Source of the DNA: Acaudatibacter sp963835495 | GTDB taxonomy: Bacteria > Pseudomonadota > Alphaproteobacteria > Caulobacterales > Caulobacteraceae | NCBI GenBank assembly: GCA_963835495.1 | Contig: CAWIFQ010000005.1 | Location: 1,054,001-1,118,000 of the forward strand | Length of the DNA: 64,000 nucleotides | Direction: 5' to 3' | Shown here: positions 8,131-16,194 of the stretch, piece after piece | Position numbering within the stretch: the stretch's first letter is position 1 | Layout: each line of letters starts with the position of its first letter | Position numbers and translations under genes: made by a program | Notes under the pieces: generated by a model | Told to the model about the DNA's origin: nothing | Seen by the model: only the letters and a program-made list of their open reading frames with translations | Database searches by the model: none

Positions 8131-9159
8131 ATGCAGGGCGTGCGAACGGCCATGAACCAGACCGACAGCGGCAAAGACATGGAGACGCTCCGCGCCGAGG
8201 CCGCCGCCTGGGTCGTGCGGCTGCACGCCGACGACGCCGGCGAGGACGACTGGCTGGCCCTGGAATCCTGGCTGGCTGAATCGCCGGAGCGCCAGTCGGC
8301 GTTCGATCACGCCGAGCAGGTGTGGGCGGCGTTCGACGAGCCCGGCCTTGCCGGCGCGGCGGCTGACCGGTGGGACCGGGACCCGGTGGTGGTCGATCTC
8401 GCCAGGCGCCGCCGGGCCAGGCCTGCCCGGACGTGGGCGCCGATCGGCGCGATCGCCGCCGGTATCGTCGCCGCGGTGGTGGTCGCCGGCGCGCTTTTGC
8501 TGCGCCCCGCGCCGAGCCCCGCCCAGCTCATCGCCACAGGCGCCGGCGAGACGCGCCTGGTCCGGCTCGCCGACGGCAGCGACATCCGTCTCGGCAGCAA
8601 CACGCGGCTGACGGCCTCGATCGGTGGCGGGCTGCGCCGAGTCGCCCTCGAGGGCGGCGAGGCGGAGTTCGAGGTTGCGAAGGATCACGCCCATCCGTTC
8701 GTGATCAGCGTCGGCGACCAGCAGGTGACCGTGGTCGGGACGCATTTCGATATCCTGCGCGACCAGGGACGCGTCACGGTCACCGTCGCTGGCGGCGTCG
8801 TCGAGGTGCGGGGCGTCGCGCCCTCGGCCAGCGCGGCGGCGTTCCGGCTGACCCCCGGGGATCAGCTGTCTCATGTGGAGGGCGCGCCGAACTCGGTGGT
8901 GAGCCGCGTCGCCGTCGACGACGTGTTCGCCTGGACCAAGGGGTACCTGGTTTTCCGGGACGAGGCGCTCAGCGCCGTGGCCGAGGATCTGAACCGCCAG
9001 TTCCCGGTCCCGATCCGCGTCGAAGGTTCGGCCAGGCGGCTTCGGTTCTCCGGTGTCCTGATGCTCGACCGCGAGGACGCGGTGGTCGATCGGCTGCGGC
9101 GCTTCCTGCCGGTCACGGTCGTTCACGCCCCGAACGCGGTCGTGCTACAGCCTCGCTGA
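8131..9159 (+). CDS. FecR family anti-sigma factor / signal transducer
   Basis: 342 residues. The N-terminal cytoplasmic DUF4880-type domain (AAAWVVRLHADDAGEDDWLA, about residues 20–65) is expected to bind the sigma factor. A single membrane helix (about 105–128) is followed by the periplasmic FecR domain (VRLADGSDIRLGSNTRL … GGEAEFEVAKDHAHPFVI) and a C-terminal DUF4974/STN-like segment that contacts the receptor. Start ATG 8131 has AGAGG 7 bases upstream. It forms the middle step of a receptor → FecR → sigma relay with its neighbours. Confidence 0.9.
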   Translation: MQGVRTAMNQTDSGKDMETLRAEAAAWVVRLHADDAGEDDWLALESWLAESPERQSAFDHAEQVWAAFDEPGLAGAAADRWDRDPVVVDLARRRRARPARTWAPIGAIAAGIVAAVVVAGALLLRPAPSPAQLIATGAGETRLVRLADGSDIRLGSNTRLTASIGGGLRRVALEGGEAEFEVAKDHAHPFVISVGDQQVTVVGTHFDILRDQGRVTVTVAGGVVEVRGVAPSASAAAFRLTPGDQLSHVEGAPNSVVSRVAVDDVFAWTKGYLVFRDEALSAVAEDLNRQFPVPIRVEGSARRLRFSGVLMLDREDAVVDRLRRFLPVTVVHAPNAVVLQPR

Positions 9160-9181
9160 TCGCCCTTGATGAGAGCCAGGT

Positions 9182-11641
9182 TTGACGGCGCCGCCTCGCG
9201 TTCGATTGCCGCTCAGCCTAGCCCTGGTCGCCGCCTGCGTGGCGCTGACAGCGCTGGCGTCCGAGGCGCGCGCCCAGGATGCGGCGCCCGTATTCCACAT
9301 ACCCTCCAAGCCGCTCGCCGCGGCGCTGGTCGACTTCGCCGTCCAGGCGAGAATCTCGGTCTCGACCGACACCGTCTCGCAATGCGCGCCATCCGCGCCC
9401 CTGGACGGCCGCGTCCGCCCGGCCGAGGCGCTTGAGCGACTGCTCGCCGGCACCGGCTGCAGTTTCCAGCTGATCGATCCGCGCACGGTCATCGTGTTCA
9501 AGGCGCGGCCGCGCCCGCCGCCGCCGGTCCGGCGCGCCAGCGAGCCGATCGAGGCGCCGCCCGCGGCGACCCTGGAGCCGCTGCTCGTCACCGCGGGGCG
9601 CCGAACCGTACTGCTCGACCGCGCGCCCTATTCGGCCAGCGTTGTCACCGGCGCGGACCTCGACGCCGCCGGGGCGTCCGACATCGGCGATGTCGCCCCG
9701 CTGGTGGCCGGCCTTTCGATGACCGACCTGGGGCCCGGCCGGGACAAGCTGTTCCTGCGCGGGCTGTCCGACGGCCCGCTCACCGGCGAGACCCAATCGA
9801 CGGTGGGTGTCTACCTCGATGGCGCGCGGCTGACCTACAACGCGCCGGATCCCGACCTCAGGCTGGTCGACGTGGCGCGCGTCGAGATCCTGCGCGGCCC
9901 GCAAGGCGCGCTCTATGGCGCCGGCTCGATCGGCGGTCTCGTACAGATCGAGACCCGCAAGCCGGACCTGCAGGCCTGGTCCGCGGCCGTCGACGCCAAC
10001 GCCTCCGCCACGCAGGGCGGTGCGCCGGGCTGGTCGGCCGACGGCGTGCTGAACCTGCCGATCGTCCGCGACAAACTGGGGCTGCGCATCGCCAGCTACG
10101 ACGAGCGTGACGGCGGTTACATCGACGACGTCCGCCTCGGCCTGCGCAACGCCAACAGCGTCGCGCGAAAAGGCGTGCGGGCCGCGGCGCTCTGGGACAT
10201 CTCGTCCGACTGGAGCGCGACCCTCAGCGTCGCCTGGCAGTCGCTGAACTCAGCGGACACTCACTACGCCCAGCCCAGTGTCGGCCCGCTCGCGCGCGAT
10301 GTGCTGCTGCAGGAGCCCCATGACAACGACCTGCTCGCCGTCGCCCTCAGCGTCGAGGGGCGCGAGCCGTGGGGCCAGCTCAGCTTCACCAGCTCGGTGG
10401 TCAGCCATCAGTTCGACAGCCGCTACGACGCGTCGCTGGCGCTGCCGCAGTTTGTCCCGGGCGCCGCTGTGGTCCCCAGTCCCTTCGACGAGGCGAACGC
10501 GACCCAGAGCGTGGTCAACGAGCTGACGGCCGCTTCGCGCGACACCGGCCGACTGCGCTGGCTGGCGGGCGTCTTCGTCAGCGCCAGCGACGACGACCTC
10601 AGTTCGACGCTCACCGCGCCGATCGGTGTGGGCGGGGCGCCGGTCACGGCCTATCGCCAGAGCCGCAGCGATACGATCGGCGAACTGGCCGTCTACGGGC
10701 AGCTGACCTACCAGATCGACCCGCGGCTGGCGCTCTCCGTGGGCGGGCGCTGGTTCGGCTCGCAGGTCTCGACCCAGGCCACGACCACCCAGGCGCCCAG
10801 CGGCGCGGCCAGCGCCTTCTCCGGCAAGACGTCCAACAGCGGGTTCGCCCCGCAGGCGACGCTGCGTTTCCTCGCCAGCGACGATGTCACCCTCTACGGC
10901 CAGGTCTCCGAGGGCTATCGCGCCGGCGGTTTCAACACCGCGGGTCTGGTCGGACAGGCGTTCGCCGCATCGACGGCGGGGCCGGAGCCTGAGCGTCGCT
11001 TCAGCGGCGATGAGCTGTGGAACTACGAAGCCGGCGCGAAGCTCAGCCTCTTCGGTGGCGCGGCGCGAGTTCGCGCGGCCGGGTTCTACATGGTCTGGTA
11101 CCGGGTCCAGAGCGACCAGCTGCTCCCCGACGGTCTGCCCTACACCGCCAACCTCGGCGATGGCCGCGACTTCGGCGGCGAGGTGGAGGCGGACATCCGG
11201 CCGGGCGCGCACTGGCGCCTGCAGGCGAACGCGACGCTTAACGAGCCGGACCTCACCCACCCCAATCCGGCTTTCGCCGCGGCGCCGGACAACGGCCTGC
11301 CGGGCGTGCCGACATTCTCGGGCGGCGCTTCGGCTTCGTACGAACGCCCGCTGGGCGAGGGGCTCTCGCTGCGGCTTCAGGGGTCTTACGCCTACGTCGG
11401 CGCGTCCCGACTGACGCTGGACGCCACCACATCGGCGGCGATGGGCAACTACGGCTTCGGCCGCTTGTCGGCCGAACTGGAAGCGAGGCGCTGGACCTTC
11501 GGCGTGGATCTGCGCGCCCCGTTGACCGGCCTTGGCGACACCTTCGCCTACGGAAATCCCTTCACGTTCCGGGACTTCCCGCAGACGACCCCGCAGCGGC
11601 CGGCGACGGTGACGTTCAGGATCGCCCGCCGCCTGCCCTGA
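9182..11641 (+). CDS. TonB-dependent receptor with N-terminal STN signalling domain
   Basis: 819 residues from a TTG at 9182. A signal peptide ends near ASEARAQ. An STN (secretin/TonB short N-terminal) domain follows (about 40–108: IPSKPLAAALVDFAVQARIS …), the part that talks to FecR. Then come a TonB-box-like stretch (EPLLVTAG), the plug (ILRGPQGALYGAGSIGGLV) and a 22-strand-type barrel whose late part contains SEGYRAGGFNTAG. Energy-coupled uptake of an unknown ligand, possibly a metal chelate, is expected. The STN domain and the FecI/FecR genes just upstream make it a transducing receptor. No siderophore biosynthesis gene is nearby. Confidence 0.92.
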   Translation: MTAPPRVRLPLSLALVAACVALTALASEARAQDAAPVFHIPSKPLAAALVDFAVQARISVSTDTVSQCAPSAPLDGRVRPAEALERLLAGTGCSFQLIDPRTVIVFKARPRPPPPVRRASEPIEAPPAATLEPLLVTAGRRTVLLDRAPYSASVVTGADLDAAGASDIGDVAPLVAGLSMTDLGPGRDKLFLRGLSDGPLTGETQSTVGVYLDGARLTYNAPDPDLRLVDVARVEILRGPQGALYGAGSIGGLVQIETRKPDLQAWSAAVDANASATQGGAPGWSADGVLNLPIVRDKLGLRIASYDERDGGYIDDVRLGLRNANSVARKGVRAAALWDISSDWSATLSVAWQSLNSADTHYAQPSVGPLARDVLLQEPHDNDLLAVALSVEGREPWGQLSFTSSVVSHQFDSRYDASLALPQFVPGAAVVPSPFDEANATQSVVNELTAASRDTGRLRWLAGVFVSASDDDLSSTLTAPIGVGGAPVTAYRQSRSDTIGELAVYGQLTYQIDPRLALSVGGRWFGSQVSTQATTTQAPSGAASAFSGKTSNSGFAPQATLRFLASDDVTLYGQVSEGYRAGGFNTAGLVGQAFAASTAGPEPERRFSGDELWNYEAGAKLSLFGGAARVRAAGFYMVWYRVQSDQLLPDGLPYTANLGDGRDFGGEVEADIRPGAHWRLQANATLNEPDLTHPNPAFAAAPDNGLPGVPTFSGGASASYERPLGEGLSLRLQGSYAYVGASRLTLDATTSAAMGNYGFGRLSAELEARRWTFGVDLRAPLTGLGDTFAYGNPFTFRDFPQTTPQRPATVTFRIARRLP

Positions 11642-11852
11642 ATCTGCGGTCGCCGGGTGAGGTGACCCTCGCGCGGCGTCGTCTCCTGGGTGAAGCCGCT
11701 TCGACGGCTTCGCTTGAAGGTGAACCGATGCCCCTCGCCCCGCGCGCTCCCCCATCGCCCCCTGGACCGTGGCGCAGGAAGGGTCCCCGCGCCGCCTGAC
11801 GCCCCGGGGCGCGCCGCCCCGTATTTCGCCCATCCCCGCAATCGGAGCTTCA

Positions 11853-12338
11853 ATGTCGAAGACGTCGCTTGCCCTGACGCGGCGCGGCCTGGTGGCGGCG
11901 TCGGCCGCCCTCGGCGCCGCGTTCGCCCTGCCCGTGGCGGCCGCCGCCGGTTCCTCCGGCGCGCTCGACCTGGCCCCGTACCGGGGCAAGGTGGTCTATC
12001 TGGACTTCTGGGCGTCGTGGTGCGGGCCGTGCCGCCTGTCCTTCCCCTACATGCAGCGGCTCGCGGCCGTCTATGCGGCCAAGCCGTTCGCGCTGATGGC
12101 GGTGAACGTGGACCATTCGCGGGAGCGCGCTGATGCGTTCCTCGCTCAGTTCGGCCCGAATATTCACGTGGTCTACGACCCGGACGGCCATCTGGCCGTG
12201 AAATACGGCGTTCGCGAGATGCCGACGTCGGTCGTGATCGACAAGACTGGCCGCGTTCGCTTCACCCACGACGGTTTCTACGAAGCGCAGGAAGCTGTCT
12301 ACGAAGATCACATCATTAGGCTACTTAATGAATACTGA
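11853..12338 (+). CDS. TlpA-like periplasmic thioredoxin, Tat/Sec exported
   Basis: 161 residues. The N-terminus carries a twin-arginine pair (LTRRGLVAASAALGAAFAL), suggesting Tat or Sec export. The thioredoxin fold has the active site WCGPC (Cys57, Cys60) in LDFWASWCGPCRLSF and the cis-Pro loop REMPTSVVIDKTG. TlpA/ResA-type proteins reduce specific disulfides in the periplasm. ATG 11853 has GGAG 5 bases upstream. The DUF4266 gene overlaps its 3' end by 11 bases, so it is translationally linked to a protein ending in Cys-Gly-Cys, a plausible reduction target (inference). The 211 bases upstream (11642–11852) hold no supported gene, so a separate promoter is possible. Confidence 0.85.
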   Translation: MSKTSLALTRRGLVAASAALGAAFALPVAAAAGSSGALDLAPYRGKVVYLDFWASWCGPCRLSFPYMQRLAAVYAAKPFALMAVNVDHSRERADAFLAQFGPNIHVVYDPDGHLAVKYGVREMPTSVVIDKTGRVRFTHDGFYEAQEAVYEDHIIRLLNEY

Positions 12339-12573
12339 TTGCAATGGAATTTCAACAGTCATCAGACCGGGTCGAACCGTTCTGGTGATCTGTTCGCTTG
12401 CGGCTGCGCTCGGCGGCTGCGCCCACCCCTGGGACCGCGATCTGATCGCCAAGCGGGCGATGCAGCTGAACACCCATCCGGCGATCACCGCGGCCCAGGA
12501 GCACATCTACTTCAGCAAGGAAGGCTCGAGCGGCGGCCGCACGTTCGACGGCGGCGGTTGCGGATGCAACTGA
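12328..12573 (+). CDS. DUF4266 domain-containing small lipoprotein
   Basis: 81 residues. The lipobox LGGC is followed by HPWDRDLIAKRAMQ, and the C-terminus reads YFSKEGSSGG then DGGGCGCN. This is the DUF4266 pattern: a short lipoprotein with a W-[ED]-R motif and an invariant-looking Gly/Cys tail. Function is unknown. The paired cysteines at 78 and 80 could bind a metal or be redox active (inference). It overlaps the thioredoxin gene by 11 bases and the DUF3570 gene by 10 bases, so all three are tightly coupled. Confidence 0.85.
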   Translation: MNTDCNGISTVIRPGRTVLVICSLAAALGGCAHPWDRDLIAKRAMQLNTHPAITAAQEHIYFSKEGSSGGRTFDGGGCGCN

Positions 12574-13967
12574 GGAAGCCGCGCCGCGGCCGGGTCAGCC
12601 AGGCGCTCGCGCTGATGACCGCGAACCTGTTGGCCGCCGTCGGCGCCCACGCCCAGGACGCCTCGGCCGGTCCGATGGACGCCGCCCAGGCCGCCAGCGT
12701 CACCAGCGATACCGAGACGGACCTCGGCTACACCCGGATCAACTCCGCGGTGCTGTTCTACCAGGAAGCCGGCGGCCGCGTGCGGGCGATCGAGCCGACG
12801 CTGACCGCCACGCTCAACAGCGACAGCGGCGACGTGCTGTCCGTGGGGGTCGTCGCCGACACGCTGACTGGCGCGACACCTAACGGCGCGGCGCCGTGGA
12901 AGCAGAGCCAGACCTTCGTCACGCCCGCGCACCCACCGAGCACGACGGCGACGGTCACCACCGCGTCCGGCGGCAGCACCCTGGTGACAATTCCCGGGAC
13001 GGGGATCGTCTCACGGCAGTATGTGGTCGCGCCGAACACCCTGCCGGTCGACACCGGCTTCAGGGACCAGCGCTGGGGCTTGAACCTCGGCTACTCGACG
13101 CTCTGGAACGCGAGCACCCGCCTCTCAGTCGGCGGCAGCGCGTCCAACGAGCGGGACTACACCTCGGCCTCGCTCACGGCCGGCGTGGCCGAGAGCTTCA
13201 ACCAGAACATGACGACCGCGGCCGCTTCGATCGATTTCGAATACGACCTGTCGCGTCCGTTCTTCGGCACGCCGACGCCGTTCGCGGTCATGAGCGCCGA
13301 CCAGAAAGGGCCTGTGGCTTCGAAGACCGTCGCCAGTCTTGTGGTCGGGGTCACCCAGGTGATGAACCGCTACTGGCTGGCGCAGCTGAACTACAGCGTC
13401 GGGACCACCAACGGTTATCAGACCGATCCCTATCGCATCCTCTCGCTGGTGGATCCGACTTCAGGCGCGCCGCTGCAGTACCTGTACGAGGGTCGGCCGG
13501 GCTCGCGCATCCGACAGAGCCTCTACTTCGCCAACAAGCTCGCCATAGGCCCTACGTTCGCGGACATCTCGGCCCGCGCCTACATCGACAGCTGGGGGAT
13601 CAAGTCGGTCACGGCCGAGGTGTCCGACCGGATACCGCTGACGTCTCACTTCTTCGTCGAGCCGGAGGGCCGCTACTACACACAGACGGCGGCCTCGTTC
13701 TTCCGGAACTACCTGGTCGCGGGCCAGCCGCTGCCGAAATACGCCAGCTCCGACAGCCGCCTCGGCGCATTCAGCGCCGTGACCTGGGGGCTGAGGGCCG
13801 GCTACGACATCACCCCGCACGCCGAGCTCTATCTGCAGGGGGAGAGCTACAAACAGACCGGCGCGACGCATCCGCCCGGCGCGATCGGCGACCTCGCGAC
13901 CCAGAACCTGTTCAGCGGCGCCTCGGCCACCAGCGTCGTGCTGGGCTTCAGCTTCGCCTTCTACTGA
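12564..13967 (+). CDS. DUF3570 domain-containing outer-membrane protein
   Basis: 467 residues. A signal peptide (ALALMTANLLAAVGAHAQ) precedes a region rich in alternating polar/aromatic β-strands ending in VVLGFSFAFY, a terminal aromatic typical of outer-membrane barrels. The early motif DTLTGATPNGAAP (about 99–111) matches my memory of a conserved DUF3570 block. No enzyme motif is seen. ATG 12564 overlaps the DUF4266 stop. The ApbE gene starts 8 bases after its stop. The TGAT inside that motif resembles a flavinylation site; see findings. Confidence 0.85.
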   Translation: MQLRKPRRGRVSQALALMTANLLAAVGAHAQDASAGPMDAAQAASVTSDTETDLGYTRINSAVLFYQEAGGRVRAIEPTLTATLNSDSGDVLSVGVVADTLTGATPNGAAPWKQSQTFVTPAHPPSTTATVTTASGGSTLVTIPGTGIVSRQYVVAPNTLPVDTGFRDQRWGLNLGYSTLWNASTRLSVGGSASNERDYTSASLTAGVAESFNQNMTTAAASIDFEYDLSRPFFGTPTPFAVMSADQKGPVASKTVASLVVGVTQVMNRYWLAQLNYSVGTTNGYQTDPYRILSLVDPTSGAPLQYLYEGRPGSRIRQSLYFANKLAIGPTFADISARAYIDSWGIKSVTAEVSDRIPLTSHFFVEPEGRYYTQTAASFFRNYLVAGQPLPKYASSDSRLGAFSAVTWGLRAGYDITPHAELYLQGESYKQTGATHPPGAIGDLATQNLFSGASATSVVLGFSFAFY

Positions 13968-13975
13968 GCGGAATC

Positions 13976-14884
13976 ATGTCGATACACCTTGCCACGCCGC
14001 CCCACCCCAGCCTGAGCGCCGTTCCGGAGGGGCTGATCTACAGCTTCCGCGCGATGGCCTCGCCCTGCGAGGTGCGGGTCGACAGCTTCGATGCGGGAAT
14101 GGTCGCCCGCCTGGGCGAGGTGGCCGAAGCGGAGGCGCTGCGGATCGAGCAGAAGTTCAGCCGCTACCGTCCGGACAACCTGATCGCGCAGATCAACAAC
14201 GCCGACGGCGCGCCGGTCGAGGTCGACCCGGAAACGGCGATGCTGATCGACTACGCCGACATCTTCTACCGGGTCAGTCGCGGCCTGTTCGACGTCACCT
14301 CGGGCGTGCTGCGCCGGATCTGGAAGTTCGACGGGTCCGACCGGGTGCCGACCCGGACCCAGGTGCGCGAGATCATGCCGCTGGTCGGCTGGAACAAGGT
14401 GATCTGGCGAAGGCCCTTCATCACGCTGCAGCCCGGCATGGAGATCGACCTCGGCGGAATCGGCAAGGAATACGCCGTCGACGTCACGCTGCTGAAGCTC
14501 ACCGCGCGCACCAAGGCGCCGGTGCTGGTCAACTTCGGCGGCGACCTCAGGGTGTCCGGTCCCCGCGCGGGCTTCGGGCGTTGGCGGGTGGCGATCGAAT
14601 CGGTCGACCGAGAAGGCGTCCCGGAAGGGATGCTGCAGATATCGCACGGCGCGCTGACCACCAGCGGCGATGCGCGCCGCTTCCTGCTGAAGGACGGCGT
14701 GCGCTACAGCCACATCCTGAACCCCCGCACCGGCTACCCCGTGAAGGACCCGCCGCGTTCGGTGACCGTCGCGGCCGACACCTGCATGGAGGCCGGCCTG
14801 ACGTCGACGCTCGCCATGCTGCAGGGCCGCGGCGCCGAGAAGTTCCTGCGGCGCGAACGGGTGCAAGCCTGGTGGATGCGCTGA
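13976..14884 (+). CDS. apbE: ApbE-like FAD:protein FMN transferase
   Basis: 302 residues. Family motifs in order: FRAMASPCEV (normally AMGT-like), FDVTSGVL, IDLGGIGKEYAVD, LVNFGGDLRVSG, and YSHILNPRTGYPV. ApbE proteins move FMN from FAD onto Thr/Ser of exported redox proteins with Mg2+. Two oddities: there is no signal peptide or lipobox, whereas many ApbE proteins are periplasmic lipoproteins; and the segment normally read as A-D-A-L-x-T, whose Asp helps hold the metal, reads MEAGLTST here. It may be a subfamily specialised for the DUF4266/DUF3570 partners. Last gene of the run. Confidence 0.85.
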   Translation: MSIHLATPPHPSLSAVPEGLIYSFRAMASPCEVRVDSFDAGMVARLGEVAEAEALRIEQKFSRYRPDNLIAQINNADGAPVEVDPETAMLIDYADIFYRVSRGLFDVTSGVLRRIWKFDGSDRVPTRTQVREIMPLVGWNKVIWRRPFITLQPGMEIDLGGIGKEYAVDVTLLKLTARTKAPVLVNFGGDLRVSGPRAGFGRWRVAIESVDREGVPEGMLQISHGALTTSGDARRFLLKDGVRYSHILNPRTGYPVKDPPRSVTVAADTCMEAGLTSTLAMLQGRGAEKFLRRERVQAWWMR

Positions 14885-15515
14885 TCGATCCGATCGCCGC
14901 GCCCGGCTTCCGCTGGAAGTCCGCCCGATTTGGCGGAGATTGGCGGCGCACCCTAGGAACGGAGGCCCGCGCGGCGACGTCCCGCAGAGAAAAGCCATCG
15001 GGTTCAGATCGGGGAGATCTGAACCCTAGGGCTCTACTTGTTGATTTAAGAGCACAATTCAGAGGCCTGGCGACGACCGCCGACCCCATCGCGCTCCAGT
15101 GAAACCTAGCCGCGACAACCCGCCGCAGGAAGATGCAGCGGCGCACACGAAGTTGCAGGGATGTGCATGCCAACCTGGGCGCCCGCTCCCGGACGCCCTG
15201 GGGTTTGGAAGCCCAGGGCGCCGGCGGCGCTCGCTTGGATCGATTGAGCGGCGGGAGTCGGTCGACGGGTGATCGGGCCGGCGGCGGCTTCCACGCCCAC
15301 AGGGTCGGGCGGCGGCCCTCGTCCGGTCAATCGAACGGCGGTCGGGCGGCGCGAAATCGGCCGACTTGCGCGCTTTGGCGGCGATGCAATGGGCGTCCTC
15401 GCTGCAAAGGTAGATGCAAGCGGCGCCGAACCGGGCCAAACTCGCCCGGCAAGCGAGGGGCCTTCAGGGGTGCTGTTGTATGAGAACGACCGACGCAGTC
15501 CACCGAGGTCCGGCG
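14885..15515. other. 630-base gap without a supported gene
   Basis: Apart from the hairpin at 15001–15025 and a short AT-richer segment (15035–15060), nothing convincing is seen. Open frames here have Arg/Ser/Pro-rich, low-complexity translations and no ribosome binding sites. It may hold the promoter of the repeat protein that follows. Confidence 0.4.
15001..15025 (+). terminator. Strong hairpin after the ApbE gene
   Basis: A perfect 10-bp stem (GGTTCAGATC / GATCTGAACC) with a 5-nt loop lies 117 bases after the ApbE stop. It is a candidate transcription end for the upstream operon, though no clear T-run follows. Confidence 0.4.
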
Positions 15516-16187
15516 ATGTCCGGGGCGCGGATCTGGACCTTCCTGACGCTGGCGGCGGCCGCGTTCTACCTGCTCAGCGCGCCGGCGGCCCACGCCCAGA
15601 GTCGGCAGGCCGACTCCGACGACTACAACTGCAATCACGGCGCGCCGGACGATCCGACGACGATCGAGGCCTGCAGCCGGCTGCGCGGGACCACCCGGGG
15701 CGCCGGCGCCGATGTCGGCCATCAGTACAATTCGGACGACTACAACTGTAACCAGGGCGATCCGAACGATCCCGGGACGCTGGCGGCCTGCCAGCGCCTG
15801 CGCGGGACCACCGCCGGCGTTGGGCGCGACGAGGGCCATGCGCGCAACTCCGACGACTACAATTGCAGCCACGGCGCCCCGAACGATCCGGCCACGATCG
15901 AGGCCTGTCGTCGCCTGAGAGAGGGTTACCCGGTCGCCCCGCGCGGCGGCGCCTTCATCACCGTGCACGTGGTCCGCGACCTCGGCTCGGCGCACTACAG
16001 CGGCGGCCGCGCCTATCGCTCCGTGCGCTACGCGATCGAGTTCAACTGCGCGGCGCGCGAGCGGCGGCGGGTCGGCTATGTGCTGTATTCGGGCCGCGGC
16101 GCGACCGGGGCGCGGGTCGGCGCAGGGCGCACGCCCGGCGGCTGGCGCGCCGTTCCGCGCGGCGCGCTGCCCTCCGCCTGCCGCTAG
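15516..16187 (+). CDS. Secreted protein with three tandem SDDYNC repeats
   Basis: 223 residues. The start is ATG 15516 with GAGG 7 bases upstream; an in-frame ATG at 15480 is less well supported. A signal peptide (about 5–28) is followed by three copies of a 39-residue unit beginning SDDYNCNHGAPDDP and ending EACSRLRG, each with two cysteines, probably one disulfide per unit. A C-terminal domain (about 125–223: AFITVHVVRDLGSAHYSGG …) has two more cysteines. I do not recognise the family. The regular repeats and export signal suggest a binding or structural role at the cell surface (inference). It converges with the GST gene. Confidence 0.7.
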   Translation: MSGARIWTFLTLAAAAFYLLSAPAAHAQSRQADSDDYNCNHGAPDDPTTIEACSRLRGTTRGAGADVGHQYNSDDYNCNQGDPNDPGTLAACQRLRGTTAGVGRDEGHARNSDDYNCSHGAPNDPATIEACRRLREGYPVAPRGGAFITVHVVRDLGSAHYSGGRAYRSVRYAIEFNCAARERRRVGYVLYSGRGATGARVGAGRTPGGWRAVPRGALPSACR

Positions 16188-16194
16188 CTAGAGC

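Noticed and set aside
11728..11799. 23-codon ORF MPLAPRAPPSPPGPWRRKGP… with a weak GAAGGTG upstream
   Set aside because: Low-complexity Pro/Arg peptide before the thioredoxin gene; nothing beyond the start context supports it.
15001..15060. Possible riboswitch or small RNA after ApbE
   Set aside because: Only one simple hairpin is visible, with no conserved core of a known riboswitch class and no gene close enough downstream to control.
15059..15439. Leftward ORF of 126 codons in the gap before the repeat protein
   Set aside because: Ser/Arg/Pro-rich without a ribosome binding site or recognisable domain; not supported as a gene.
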